Origin: Closterium sp. Naga37s-1
Lineage: Eukaryota; Streptophyta; Zygnematophyceae; Desmidiales; Closteriaceae
Length of the DNA stretch: 64,000 nucleotides
Assembly: GCA_947471745.1 (NCBI GenBank)
Contig: CANJKZ010000010.1
Span: 7,644,001-7,708,000 of the forward strand
Reading direction: 5' to 3'
Shown: piece after piece, positions 1-10,250 of the stretch
Layout: each line of letters opens with the position of its first letter
Position numbering within the stretch: position 1 is the stretch's first letter
The notes under the pieces: generated by a model
The model's database searches: none
The model's input: the letters and a program-made list of their open reading frames with translations, nothing else
Told to the model about the DNA's origin: nothing
Program-made: the position numbers and the translations under genes

Positions 1-510
1 AGAGGAGCAGGAGGAGGGAGAGGACGAGGCCGTGGAGGCCGTGGCGGTCGCGGTGGCGGAGCTGCAAACATGAAGAGCGGAGACAACGACAAGGACCCGA
101 GCAACGATCGATACCCGGGTCTATTCTACTTCGTGTCGACGCAAGTACCGGCTGGTCCAGAGAAGGATGAAGGCTTTGAGGAGCCAGCAGCTGTGGGGAA
201 GGTGACCCTACACCCCCTGGACTATTGGGTGATTGATAGTGGCGCTACCTATAGCATGACACCTCACCCGGACTTGCTCACCGAACTCGAGCCGTCACCG
301 GTGAAGCATGTCACATCGGCTTTGGGGCAGCGAGCAGAGGTGAAAGGCATGGGCAAGGCCATGTTCAAGGGTGCTGATGGGAAGATGGTGGGCCTCAAGA
401 ACGTGCTTTGGGTGCCCAGCCTTGCTGCAAACCTGATTTCCGTGCGGCGGTTGGCAAAGGCCGGCATGGACACGAACTCGAAGGGAGCCAAGACCTACAC
501 CGCAAGGCTC
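1..510 (+). CDS. copia Gag C-terminus and aspartic protease (partial)
   Basis: This frame is open from the first base and enters the window inside Gag. Residues 1-20 are Arg/Gly-rich, typical of the nucleic-acid-binding Gag tail. The retropepsin active site follows as VIDSGATYSM (about 233-262), the DSGA form of the copia protease, with the LWVPSLAANLISV strand downstream at about 406-444. The enzyme would cut the Gag-Pol polyprotein in virus-like particles in the cytoplasm. The protease frame stops matching near base 510, where homology continues one frame over in the pol ORF. A one-base loss is the simplest explanation; a programmed -1 shift at this place, between protease and integrase, would be unusual. 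Confidence 0.85.
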
Positions 511-3500
511 GAATTCTTTGGGACCTTCATGAGGACAGGGATGTCTACAACGAGATGTGGCAGATCCCAGTGGTCCCTATGCCTAAGGAGAGGCGCATCA
601 GCACCAAGGATGGAGCGGTCGGTAGCGACGATGGCGCGAACGGTCGCGCTAAGGAGAATGAGCTCAAGAAGAGCAAACCTGGAGGGACCAGCAAGTTCAG
701 TGAACCTAAGGAGAGTGGTGCAGCAACCAAGGAGCAGCAAAAGGGTGAGGAGAACCCAGAGGCAGCAGCGGAGGAGGACTACGGAGAGAGTATGTGGGGC
801 GCTATTGCGAGCGCGGCATTCTCCAATCCAACTTCGGCTACGGGGGAGTGTGATTGGCTCACCTTGCATCGGCGCATGGGGCATGTGGCCCTGCCCATCT
901 TGCAGCAGCTAGTGAAGAATGAGATGGTTGCTGGCATACGTGTGAAGGGGGAGCCCGATGAGGTGCTTGGCTGCCCGACGTGCATTCAAGCCAAGTTCAC
1001 CCGGTTTCCGTTCCCTAGTTCGGAGGCAACGGCAAAGGCACCGCTTGATGAGGTGGTGATGGACGTGGTGGGCCCCCTGAAGCTTGGAGCTGCTAGAGCT
1101 GAGTATTTTCTCACCATTGTCGACGTCTACACCTGCATGACTTGGGTGTACGTGCTGGCCAAGAAGAGCGACGTGGCTGAAACGTTGAAGACGGATTGGT
1201 TCCCGATGGTGGAGCAGCAACAAGACCGTCTAGTCAAGTCAATCCGCACCGATCGAGGGGGAGAGTTCCTGAGCAAGGAGTTTGGGTTGTGGCTGAAGAA
1301 GAATGGTATTCGGCACTCCCTCACCATGCCATACTCCCCTGCAATGAACGGCATCGCCGAGCGAGCGAACCGCACAATCACGGAGGCGGCACGCGGGTTG
1401 CTCATTGAAGCCGGGCTACCCGACTATTTCTGGCCTGATGCGGTGCGGAGCGCGTGTGTGACCAAGAACAGAGCCTTGACTCATGTGGGAGCAGACAAAT
1501 GGGTGCCCTATGTGGAGTGGCTAGGAAGGAAGCCAAAGGTGGATATGCTTCGGGTGTTCGGGTGCATGTGCATGGCGCTCGTGCCTAAGCATCTTCGGCA
1601 CAACAAGCTTGGTGCCAAGGCGGTGTGGGCCGTGCACTTGGGCATGGCTCAAAACAGCAAGGGATGGCTTCTTTGGGACCCATTCACCAAGAAGTTCTTG
1701 GTGAGCAGGGACTGCAAGTTCATGGAGAACTTCATGTACAAGGATTGGAAGGCGGAGAATGAGGCGAAGATAGGCGTGCGGTTTGGGGAGGTGAAGAGTT
1801 CCGGTTTGGAGCATGTGGAGCTGCCTTTGGAGCTGAGCAGAGGCAGCACAACCACAAGGCAATCCTCCCTTGTGAATGGGGGAGAGGAGGCCAATGATGC
1901 AGAGGAAGAAGAGGAGGAGGTGCAGCAAGTGAGCGAGCGTGCACCGTCACTCCCTTCCCGTACTACGAGTGCTCCACGGATTCGAGCCACACCGCAGCAA
2001 CGCCAAGGCCTTCAAGTCCCTGCAGCTGAGGAGGAAGGAAGGGGGAAGAGGAGAGTTCAACCCCCTAATAGGCTGACCTATGATGCGCCGGGAAAGCAGG
2101 GCAAGACAGCCCTGGCCGGAGCAGCAATGATGGTCGGAGACGACGAGGAGAGTGACTACGAGGAGTGTGCCTTCGCGTTCTTCTCTCCGGTGGAGATGCC
2201 GGGAGAACCAGCAACTCTCAAGGAGGCTTTGGAGAGTAGTGATGCTGAGGAGTGGAAGAAGGCCATGGAGAGTGAGCTGAAGAGCATCGAGGAGAATGAC
2301 ACGTTTGAATTGGTGGAGCTACCGGAGGGGCGTACGGCGATAACGTCCAAGTGGCTCTTCAAAATCAAGTCGGATGCCGACGGCAAGATCGAGCGCTACA
2401 AGTCTAGGCTTGTAGCCAAGGGGTACCAGCAGAAGGAGAAGGTGGACTTCAAGGAGCTGTTTGCCCCTGTGGTGAAGCCGACGACGCTGCGAACCCTATT
2501 CGCGGGAGCCGCCATCAAAGGATGGGTAGTAAAGCAAATGGACATCGTAACGGCATTCCTTAATGGCATCCTTGAGGAGGAGATTTTTATGGCGCAGCCA
2601 GAGGGGTTTGATGATGGTAGTGGCAGAGTGTGGAAGCTGAAGAAGGCCCTCTATGGGCTGAAGCAGGCCCCTAGGCAATGGTACATGAAGCTGCGCGAAG
2701 TGTTGGAGGGGATCGGCTTCACTCCCTCAACGGCCGATCACTCCTTGTTCATGCTTGGCGAGGGGGAGCAGAGGAGTTTCATGGTGGTTTATGTGGATGA
2801 CATCCTCATTTTCTCACCCTCTTCTGACCTTGTGAAGGAGGTGATGCTGAAGCTTCAAGACAAGTTCAAGTGCAAGGCCCTTGGTGACGTGAGCTTCTAC
2901 CTTGGGCTCCACATCGAACGAGATGTGGAGAAGCGGTGCATGCGGGTGCATCAACGAAAGTACCTGGAGGCATTGGCTGCCAACTTTGGGCAGAGTGAAG
3001 GCCATGTGGCTACACCCTTTCCCTCTGGGTTCAAGTGTGTGAAGGGACCAGAGGAGGAGAGCGTTGGTGAAGAGGAGAGGCGCCGATTTCACTCGTTGGT
3101 GGGCAGCCTCATGTATGCGGCGGTAAACACCCGACCGGACGTCGCGTTTGCTACCGGGCAGCTGGCTAGGGTTGTGCAATGCCCTAATGAGGAGCAGGTA
3201 GCAGCTGGAATGAGGGTGGCCAAGTATCTTGGCCAAACACCGACCGTTGGGCTGCAATACTCGGCGGCGGCACAAAGGCGCCAAAAGGGCGCGGATGGTG
3301 TTGAACCCGGGCGTTTGTTCCTCACCGCCTACTCGGATGCTTCATATGCATCAGAACCAGAGGACATGACAAGTGTGGGAGGCTTCATATGCTGTGTTGG
3401 TGGAGGCCCAACTGCTTGGGAGAGCAAGAAGCAGGTTGACCAAGCTTTGAGCTCGGTGGAGTCCGAGTACATGGCACTCTTCCGTGCCGTACGGGAGATT

Positions 3501-3890
3501 GTGTGGCAGCGGCGTTTGTTGGCTGAATTGGGGGAGGAGCAGCAAGGACCTACCCCACTGTACTGTGACAGCCAGGGTGCCATTGCTCTTGCTAAGAACC
3601 CTGTGTTGCATGGACTCACGAAGCACATGAGAGTGAAGTGGCATTGGACGAGGAGCATGGTAACCGCGGGTGAAGTTGAGTTGCGCTACATGAAGACCAC
3701 GGGGCAGCCGGCTGACATGATGACCAAGAGGCTGGTGGAGCAGCAGCATTGGAAGTGTTGCAAGCTGGATGGCTCTGAACTGAGAGAGCAACATATCCTA
3801 AGGCCAACAATCCGAGGGGGAGTTTGTTGGTGCAACCCTACGGTTTGCACTCGGCTTGTTGTCCGTGTGCGTGAATGTGTGTGTGTATAG
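510..3890 (+). CDS. copia pol: integrase, reverse transcriptase, RNase H
   Basis: Roughly 1,125 codons without a stop. In order: a GAG-pre-integrase zinc-binding region (HRRMGH then CPTC, about 870-980); an integrase core with D, D and E at MDVVGP, IRTDRGGEF and GIAERANRT; the copia RT with KWLFKIKSDADG, VAKGYQQ, LYGLKQAPRQWY and the catalytic YVDD (about 2790-2800); and RNase H with AYSDASYAS, SVESEYMAL and LYCDSQGAIALAKN. The reading frame continues about 20 codons past the start of the 3' LTR and stops at 3888-3890. The same frame is open upstream to 408, but that part overlaps the protease in another frame and is not the natural start. Autonomous function would need the frame break near 510 to be bypassed. 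Confidence 0.9.
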   Translation, partial: RILWDLHEDRDVYNEMWQIPVVPMPKERRISTKDGAVGSDDGANGRAKENELKKSKPGGTSKFSEPKESGAATKEQQKGEENPEAAAEEDYGESMWGAIASAAFSNPTSATGECDWLTLHRRMGHVALPILQQLVKNEMVAGIRVKGEPDEVLGCPTCIQAKFTRFPFPSSEATAKAPLDEVVMDVVGPLKLGAARAEYFLTIVDVYTCMTWVYVLAKKSDVAETLKTDWFPMVEQQQDRLVKSIRTDRGGEFLSKEFGLWLKKNGIRHSLTMPYSPAMNGIAERANRTITEAARGLLIEAGLPDYFWPDAVRSACVTKNRALTHVGADKWVPYVEWLGRKPKVDMLRVFGCMCMALVPKHLRHNKLGAKAVWAVHLGMAQNSKGWLLWDPFTKKFLVSRDCKFMENFMYKDWKAENEAKIGVRFGEVKSSGLEHVELPLELSRGSTTTRQSSLVNGGEEANDAEEEEEEVQQVSERAPSLPSRTTSAPRIRATPQQRQGLQVPAAEEEGRGKRRVQPPNRLTYDAPGKQGKTALAGAAMMVGDDEESDYEECAFAFFSPVEMPGEPATLKEALESSDAEEWKKAMESELKSIEENDTFELVELPEGRTAITSKWLFKIKSDADGKIERYKSRLVAKGYQQKEKVDFKELFAPVVKPTTLRTLFAGAAIKGWVVKQMDIVTAFLNGILEEEIFMAQPEGFDDGSGRVWKLKKALYGLKQAPRQWYMKLREVLEGIGFTPSTADHSLFMLGEGEQRSFMVVYVDDILIFSPSSDLVKEVMLKLQDKFKCKALGDVSFYLGLHIERDVEKRCMRVHQRKYLEALAANFGQSEGHVATPFPSGFKCVKGPEEESVGEEERRRFHSLVGSLMYAAVNTRPDVAFATGQLARVVQCPNEEQVAAGMRVAKYLGQTPTVGLQYSAAAQRRQKGADGVEPGRLFLTAYSDASYASEPEDMTSVGGFICCVGGGPTAWESKKQVDQALSSVESEYMALFRAVREIVWQRRLLAELGEEQQGPTPLYCDSQGAIALAKNPVLHGLTKHMRVKWHWTRSMVTAGEVELRYMKTTGQPADMMTKRLVEQQHWKCCKLDGSELREQHILRPTIRGGVCWCNPTVCTRLVVRVRECVCV

Positions 3891-4187
3891 AATGGTATGA
3901 GGGCATGGGATAATATATATTTCATGCTTATAATTGTGTGTGAATGTTGAGTCATGATGTCGAGTGTGTGTGTCGAGTCAATAGCGAGTTATCGCTAGAC
4001 GCGTGTTACGCGGTCGTTTGTGTCTCGCGCGCGGTTTCTATTTTGTCGTGCGCGGTTTCTATTTTGTCCTGTGTCGAACGTTCGGCGTGTCGCAGGTGTG
4101 TGCAGCAGACCCATCAAGAACTCAAGGATGAGTTTGTGATGAAGAGCCCGAGCCTTGGTGTCAAGCCTCAAGTGATTTCGAAGCTTG
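3825..4187 (+). repeat. copia 3' LTR with polypurine tract just upstream
   Basis: A purine-rich tract (GAGGGGGAG, 3814-3822) lies immediately before TGTTGG at 3825, the expected start of the 3' LTR. A TATA-like stretch (ATAATATATATTT, about 3910) sits inside, as expected for the LTR promoter. The right boundary is inferred from where gypsy gag homology begins; no CCAACA terminus is visible, so the end may be off by tens of bases. The 5' LTR is not in the window, so no LTR comparison is possible. Confidence 0.6.
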
Positions 4188-4728
4188 CCAAAAGGGTACA
4201 CCTCAAGATATTGAAGATAGTTACAGCATCGAGTGTCGGGGTCGTACAGCTAACGGCCTCGAAGTAAATTTCGAGGGTCGCAATGAATCGACGGACGTCG
4301 GTGTCTCTCGCATTCGAATTAAACGTTTCCGGTAGCCTCGGACGTGCCGCCTCAAGATTCACTGTAGCCACTGCCGCTGCTGCTGGGTGAAGTGTCGGTG
4401 TCGCCGCTGCTGCTGCTGACGTCGCTGCTGCATTCGCCGCTGCGTTCGCTGCTACCGTGGCGGCTGCCGACTGGTTCTCGAGAAGCGCCTCTATTAGCTG
4501 GAGTGCCGCTCGCGTCTGGTCCAAGCCGGTGTGTAACTCCGTAATTTTTCGTACGGAATTACAGGAAGATTTGCGACAAAAATAATTGAATTCTAGGCGC
4601 TGGTAATCTTGCTGTGAGTCGAATCGACTGAGTAAATGAGGAGCGCTGATTTCGTAGCGTAATTCTCCCTTAGTAGAAATTCGCGTCCGATCTCGGCCGT
4701 TGAGAAGAAATTCGATCCGACGCTCCAA
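4188..4728 (-). pseudogene. Ty3/gypsy gag N-terminus, truncated
   Basis: The minus-strand frame encodes an Ala-rich linker followed by RPRLPETFNSNARDTDVRRF and then LEIYFEAV. This resembles the N-terminal core of plant gypsy Gag, where a proline-containing lead-in precedes a helical 'W/F..LE.YF' capsid segment. Recognisable sequence stops at about 4188, where the plus-strand copia 3' LTR begins, so the rest of Gag and all of Pol are missing here. A primer-binding site and LTR lie upstream on the same strand (4963-6401), so this is the 5' end of a gypsy element cut by the copia insertion. Confidence 0.6.
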
Positions 4729-4962
4729 ATGCCAACGTTTTTTGGGCGAAATTCTCAGGGCCGTTGAGATTCTAATCGATCCGACGGTCGAAATTCCAAC
4801 TTTTTCGCTACTAGACCTGAGGAGTGTTCGAAAAACCGGTCCGAGGGGGACATTAAAAAATAGCGCGGAACTGGTTTACGTTCCCGAAATCGGCGCTTTC
4901 CGTCGTCGCCCTCGCGGTTTAAAAGCTAGTTTTTAGCGGTCGAAAAACTTTGCGTGCAAACA

Positions 4963-4976
4963 GGCTCTGATTACCA
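4963..4976 (-). other. tRNA primer-binding site of the gypsy element
   Basis: Read on the minus strand this is TGGTAATCAGAGCC, close to the TGGTATCAGAGC site that pairs with initiator methionine tRNA in many plant LTR elements. It is two bases from the LTR end at 4979 and upstream of the gag fragment on the same strand, which fixes the element's orientation. Confidence 0.75.
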
Positions 4977-4978
4977 GG

Positions 4979-6401
4979 TGCGAGGATCTAGGATCGAGCT
5001 CAGAAAAGAGAATTGTAAATTTTTTTTTTTTGTATTGAAGTATACATTAATGAGGACAATGCATACAACAAAAGCAGTCGTAACTGAGCGTGAGGGCAGG
5101 CGCCATGCACTGCCCAATGTGCTGACTAGGGCGGTAAGAAAACCCTCCTTGGCTTGTTCCAGATCGAATCAAAACTTGCCGACCACTTCCATTTCTTGTC
5201 GCCAACTTCCCTGATCCTCATCAGCATTTTCTGTTCTGCTTCAAACACCCCTCTCACCCTCTTGTGCTTCCCCGATGTGCCCGGCTTCAAACACTTGGCG
5301 CCCGTTGCCCTCGCGTACACCCTTGCGTGCAAACGAAAAGCCGTTCCAATCCTCCTGAGCACCCTCCGGGCCCTGAATTTCTGCCCTCGGAAACTAGCTT
5401 CACATCGTTCCACCCACAGCTGGTGGAAGGTAATGGCAGTTAGCGTGGCTTCTGGAAAATCCGACTCGGTTCCAGTTTCCTGGAACAGGAGATCTCCCAA
5501 CGAGGCAGGCGCCCGCCCAGGGTTGAGCATGCGCAGAGCCCTTCTGAGGCCAGAAACCACCGGCTGAATTCGCGGGCAGCTGAAAAGGCAATGCTCCTGG
5601 GATTCCGAGGCTCCGGAGTACGGGCACATTGGTTTGCTGCTAAGGAAATCCACCCTCTCCCCCACCTGCAGGTTTAGGTTGTGTACCCGCGTAAGGACGT
5701 CACGTGGACGACTCGGAATGGCCAGTGAGTTCCGGGTGCGGATGATGCGTCCCCAATCAATCTTACCACTCCACTTTCCGGTCCACTTCCTCTGCTTAGT
5801 CAAGACCGCATCAGGCTTGGACCACAGCTCCCGAAGCTGCCTGAGCGGGGTTAGCTTCCCATCTGTGAAAACCGCCGAGCGGAAGACCGGCGCCGCTGCA
5901 TGTTCACCCCCTTTGGATGCCGTTGCTTTTCCCTTCCCCCCAACAATCTCCTGCTCTGAGCCAGGAACCATTAGGGTTTTCCACTCAGACGGGGCTGCTG
6001 CAAAGGCCTTGAGAGCCAAACGAGCAGAGTCTCTACACCGCAGTTCCTTCTCCAGCGTATAATAATAATTGATTGATTGATCACCTGGGTACAACACGAG
6101 GCTGTATATAGGCTCGACACAAGGCCAGTTACCCAGGTGTTACGCGAATGTTCTGAGGGTCGCGAAGCGTCCCGAATAGAACCTTCCCGAACTCAGTAGA
6201 AAGCAATTCGGTGGCAACCAAAAAGGCTTGAGTTCAGTAAAAGTAACCTGGTTCGGTGCTATAACTATAATAAAATATAGGAATGCACCTAACCTTGGAA
6301 ATCAAGCATATCTATGCATGATAAAATAAACCCAAGCTAGATATAGCATAATAAAGTCCAAGCAAGCTAGCAAAGCCAGCATAAGCCGTCGTACTCTCAC
6401 A
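4979..6401 (-). repeat. gypsy LTR, interrupted by a LINE
   Basis: On the plus strand it starts TGCGAGGATCTAGGATCGAG and ends GTACTCTCACA at 6401. The same sequence without the interruption forms a 368-bp solo LTR at 9099-9466, so the LTR is about 4979-5016 plus about 6066-6401. The right part contains TATATATAG, also present in the solo copy, near the expected promoter. Base 4979 abuts the primer-binding site and belongs to the downstream end of the 5' LTR on the minus strand. The bases after 6401 (AGTGC) may be the target duplication, but the partner copy is not visible. Confidence 0.8.
5019..6066 (-). mobile_element. 5'-truncated LINE inserted in a gypsy LTR
   Basis: A poly-T run at 5019-5030 is the poly-A tail of a minus-strand LINE. 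Coding sequence runs from about 6060 down to a stop at 5126. It is the C-terminal part of ORF2, after the RT: a basic region, then a reverse-transcriptase-type zinc-binding segment (CPYSGASESQEHCLFSCPRI, about 5560-5620), then HQLWVERCEASFRG. The open frame begins at an ATG at 6097, but its first residues come from the LTR, so the start is chimeric. The uninterrupted LTR copy at 9099-9466 gives the empty site. No exact target duplication is clear; short TAAT-rich ends flank the insert. Confidence 0.8.
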
Positions 6402-6916
6402 AGTGCAAGCCACAATAAATGCAATGGTACCTTGAGGAGGGGGGCCAGGTATTTGGAGGCTGCAAGCATCGCATGCAACCGGAGAAGGAACAAAAATAAT
6501 TATTGAGGCGGTGCTGGGGGAGCATCAGGCACAGCTAGGCTAGTCTTTCGATCGTCTCTGGGGAACGTGAAGGCGAGTATGAGAGCACATACGACGGAGG
6601 AGAGAAAAACGGTAAAGGCGACGATTCTGCATCTGGAGGGCATAGTGGAGAGGTTGAGGGGGCTCTTGATGGCAAACCCGACCGATCCGAGGCTCTATGA
6701 GGAGCTGGTGAAGTACGAGGCGGCTTTGAAAGAGTACCAGGAGAAAACCAAGGTTAGGCTGCAAATGTTGATGGGGATGATAGCGGGGTTGGCGAGTGAG
6801 GCATTGACTGGCTACGTGTCAGGATTCATCAAGTCAAAGAAAGAAAGAATAGAAATTCAGAAGGTGGTATGCAACGGCCAAAGGATCACAGGAGCGAGAG
6901 AGGTTCTGGAGGCGTC

Positions 6917-7126
6917 TGTTAGAATATATATGTAACTGCCTGTAGCTGTAGTTAGTGTAGTTATTATAAACTGTTGGTGGTGCACCTTCTTTGCATGCTT
7001 TGTTTACTATTTGTACCTCGCTCAATAGTGAATTCTTCCTCTTTGGCTAAACTCTCTCGACATATGCCTCTCTCAAGTCTCCTCCTACCCCAAACCCTAG
7101 TGTTCACTTAATCTACTATTCTAACA
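6917..7126 (+). repeat. 5' LTR of the non-autonomous element
   Basis: TG...CA bounded, 210 bp, with TGTTAGAAT/ATTCTAACA terminal inverted repeats. It is followed at once by the primer-binding site at 7127-7140. Confidence 0.93.
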
Positions 7127-8158
7127 TGGTATTAAGAGCTAGGTCCGTCCTAAGACCTATTTTTTTTCCCCCATGGGCCCACCACGTATCCCCCCGCTCA
7201 TGGCGCTCGTCACACCCCCCGTCGCGGCCGTAGTTACCACGGTTGCAATGGTCGCGGCCGTCAAAATGGTCTCGGCGGCGAGCTGCGCGACGGCGTCAGA
7301 TGCGGCCTCGTTTCGTCTCCCCGTCGCGCCCGTTGCGCCCTGCTCGTCGCGCGCTTCGCCTGCCCCGCCCCGTTCTGTCACGAACACAGCAGCCGCCGCG
7401 CGCAGCTGCGTACGGCCGCGCATTGCTGCGCGCAGCTTCGTACGACCGTGCGCACCCGCGCACGGTCGTGTTCGCCAGCACCTGCGCGAGCGCCAGCGAC
7501 GACGCCAGCGCCAGCAGCAGCTAACGCCGCCCCCCCCTTCCCTTCCGCAGCTTCCGCCGTGGGGGGGGGGGGGGGGGATGTGGGGGTGGCAGGTGTGAGT
7601 TGCCTGCAGCCCGTCCTTCCCCTCCCTTCAGCGGGGTCCGCCGTGAGGGGGGGAAGAGGTTGCGGGGGGAGGGTGAGGGGAATGGGGGAGATTGTGATGG
7701 AGTGGAGAGAGAGATTCTGCTGAGCCAGCAGCCGCCCCTCCTCCTCTCTCTCTCACTGCCGCGTGTGCTGCCGTGGGGGGGAGGGTGAGACGATAGCGGA
7801 AGTTAGCTAGGCATCTGCAGCTGCCGCCCGCTGCTACCGTGGCACCTCCTTCTGCCGCCCCTGCCTCCACCTGATGTTTCTTCTGCTGTCTTCTGCTGTT
7901 GAGCGGCAGGTGCTGCCGTTGAGCCCTGCTGTGCCGCCGCACGGTGCCGCCGCACGCACCCGCTCTCCAGGCAACCTGCCGCCACATGCACCTTTGTCTG
8001 TTGCTTCTACCTTGGCTGAGGGGTTGGTGTAACTGAATCTGCCACCACTGCACCAGTTGCCACTGCTCTTGCCTGCTGATGCTGTTTTCTCTGTTCGTGG
8101 TGTACCCATCCAGGATGTGTTGCTGCACAAACTCCTGCTGCAGGCAGTTATGGTGGAG

Positions 8159-8368
8159 TGTTAGAATATATCTGTAACTGCCTGTAGCTGTAGTTAGTGT
8201 AGTTATTATAAACTGTTGGTGGTGCACCTTCTTTGCATGCTTTGTTTACTATTTGTACCTCGCTCAATAGTGAATTCTTCCTCTTTGGCTAAACTCTCTC
8301 GACATATGCCTCTCTCAAGTCTCCTCCTACCCCAAACCCTAGTGTTCACTTAATCTACTATTCTAACA
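8159..8368 (+). repeat. 3' LTR of the non-autonomous element
   Basis: Near-identical partner of 6917-7126; the only difference I see is A to C at the 14th base. The upstream purine stretch (ATGGTGGAG) is a weak polypurine tract. Confidence 0.93.
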
Positions 8369-9098
8369 GCGTCAGCAGCCTGTTTCCAAGAAACGTACTC
8401 AGTCTTCCAGCACACGGAATCTGATGATGGATGGGAGGTGGAAGAAAGTAATCGCCTGCTGGACGGAGACAAGGAAGCGCTGGATAAGCCATGGTCGGAG
8501 AAGGAAGTAAGAGAAGCAGCACTTCGCGGGTTACTGTCAGGAAAGGCGCCGGGGCAGAATGGGTTGCCGGCAAACATAATAAAAAAAAAAGTGCTGCCGA
8601 AGGTAATCTCAAAACATCAATTTGGCTTCTTACCTAGGAGGCGGCTTGCAGACGCGGTCTCAATGGTAGCAGACATGTTCGACGCGGCAGCAGGAGGGGA
8701 AGAGGACTGGCTGTTACTCCTCGTAGACTTTTAAAAGGCTTATGACTCGGTCTCGCAGGAGTTTCTCTACAGCACGTTGGAGAGAATGGGCTTCGTTGCC
8801 AAGTTCATCGCCTGGACGAAGGGGCTATACGAGGGAGCATACACAAAGATGTTGATTAATGGGTGGATGGGAGACAGAATAGAGATGGAGACAGGATATA
8901 GATGGAGAAAGGGGTATGCCAGGGATGCCCACTGGTCCCGTATCTCTTCCTCAGCGCGGCGGAGCCATTGTGCCAGGAAGCTGAGTGGCGGAAACTGAGT
9001 ATTTGCAAAAGAGGTATTGGGGGGCTGACATACGTAGGGTATGAGGACGACACCACCTTGGCTCTAAACGGCAAAGAACAAGTAGAAGTGGCCAAGGA

Positions 9099-9466
9099 TG
9101 TGAGGATCTAGGATCGAGCTCAGAAAAGAGAATTGTAATTGAATGATCACCTGGGTACAACACGAGGCTATATATAGGCTCGACACAAGGCCCTGTAACC
9201 AGGTGTTACGCGAAGGTTCCGCGGGTCGCAAAGCGTCCCGAACAGATCCTTCCCGAATTCGGTAGAAGGCAATTCGGTGGCAACCGAAAAGCCAGAATTC
9301 GGTGCACGCAACCTAGCTCGGTGCTATAACTATAGTAAAATATAGGAAAGCACCTAGCCTAGGAAATCAAGCAATTCATGCATGCATATAATTATCCTAT
9401 GCTAGAAATAGCATGATAAAGTAAAGGCAAGCAAGCATATCTGGCATAAACCGTCGTACTCTCACA
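9099..9466. repeat. solo LTR of the gypsy family, with 5-bp target duplication
   Basis: It starts TGTGAGGATCTAGGATCGAG and ends TACTCTCACA, with TGTGAG/CTCACA terminal inverted repeats. It is flanked on both sides by AAGGA (9094-9098 and 9467-9471). The sequence matches the gypsy LTR at 4979-6401 along its length except that it lacks the LINE. It interrupts the LINE ORF2, and the LINE frame resumes exactly after one copy of AAGGA. A solo LTR forms by recombination between the two LTRs of a full element. Confidence 0.93.
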
Positions 9467-10250
9467 AAGGAGCTGCTAGATGATTTCGGACAGATCTCTG
9501 GTCTGGGCATCAATCAAGATAAAACAAAGTTGGGGAACGACAGGAGGAGGCAGCATCCATTGGACCAGCCTTTTAAATGGGCACCACGAGATGACTCGGA
9601 ACGGCTGCTCGGCATCTGGTTCACACCAGAAGGGTCATCGGAGCCGTCTTGGTACAAGGCGTTTGAGCGAATGTGTGGGAGGTGAAGGAACAAATGGGAG
9701 GTGAAGCAACTGACGACCTCGGCCAGGGTGATGATAGTTAACAATTATGCGATGCCGATCCTGCTATTCCAGGCGTTTGTGTATGCACCTCCGGATGAGC
9801 TTTGGTCGAAGGTGAAGCGGATTTGTCGCAATTCTATTTCAAAGGGGAGAGCGTCATTTGACATACATTTCATCCTGTGGAGCTTCAAGCTCTCCTAAAG
9901 AGGATGAAAAGAGGGGGGTCTCGGAGTGATACACAACATTGGGAGAGGTGCAGCGGCAAAAGATCCCTTCCACAACCGGCTGTGGGAAAATGCTGCGAGC
10001 TTTTCGCAAGGACTCGCGATGATTTACGCACACCCAACAATCCTGCAGCACTGGTTGTAAGGAGGGGTGAGATGGAAGGCTACGGTTGAAGTTTTTTGGG
10101 AGACAAAAACGAAGGTGATCGGCGAGACGTCAAACCGCTGTGAGGCGAAAGGCGAACACCTTATGTTCAACAGACAACTTTCCTTCAGAGGGAAATCACC
10201 CTCTGGAAGACAGAAGGGGTCGAGTTGCTTGATGGGAATGTGCTCATGTG

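Larger units (their letters stand above)
1..4187 (+). mobile_element. Ty1/copia LTR retrotransposon, 5' end outside the window
   Basis: Domains run in copia order: RGG-rich Gag tail, protease, GAG-pre-integrase, integrase, reverse transcriptase, RNase H, polypurine tract, 3' LTR. Integrase before RT is the diagnostic copia order. The 5' LTR and most of Gag lie left of base 1. The element ends against a minus-strand gypsy gag at about 4187, suggesting it inserted into that older element. The exact right edge is uncertain because the LTR terminus there is not a clean inverted repeat. Apart from one frame break near 510 the coding region is open, so the copy looks fairly young. Confidence 0.9.
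6917..8368 (+). mobile_element. non-autonomous LTR retrotransposon (TRIM/SMART-like), recent
   Basis: Two 210-bp LTRs (6917-7126 and 8159-8368) start TGTTAGAATATAT and end TATTCTAACA. By eye they differ at a single base. The element is flanked by GCGTC at 6912-6916 and 8369-8373. A primer-binding site TGGTATTAAGAGCT (7127-7140) directly follows the 5' LTR. The 1,032-bp interior is GC-rich with a G run near 7561-7577. It has short open frames starting at 7173 (MGPPRIPPLMALV) but no protease, integrase or RT motif, so it would rely on an autonomous relative. The LTR termini resemble those of the minus-strand copia at 43815-49200. Confidence 0.92.
6540..10250 (+). mobile_element. older LINE (ORF2 relic) split by two LTR insertions
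   Basis: Three coding pieces belong to one LINE ORF2. 6564-6916 is the helical linker between endonuclease and RT (ILHLEGIVERLRGLL, LYEELVKYEAALKEYQ). 8374-9098 is the RT (LSGKAPGQNGLPA, HQFGFLPRRRLADA, a broken KAYDSV block, YVGYEDDTTLA). 9472-10250 continues with LLDDFGQISGLGINQDKT and the post-RT VKQLTTSARVMIVNNYAMPI segment. Removing the two inserts with one copy of each target duplication restores the frame across both joins. The LINE has stops (for example before KAYDSV at about 8732) and frame changes after 9650, so it is an old dead copy. Its 5' start and its 3' end after about 10250 are not sharply defined. Confidence 0.85.

Noticed and set aside
5154..6062. Plus-strand frames of 137-142 aa across the LINE
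   Set aside because: Antisense shadows of the LINE ORF2 C-terminus.
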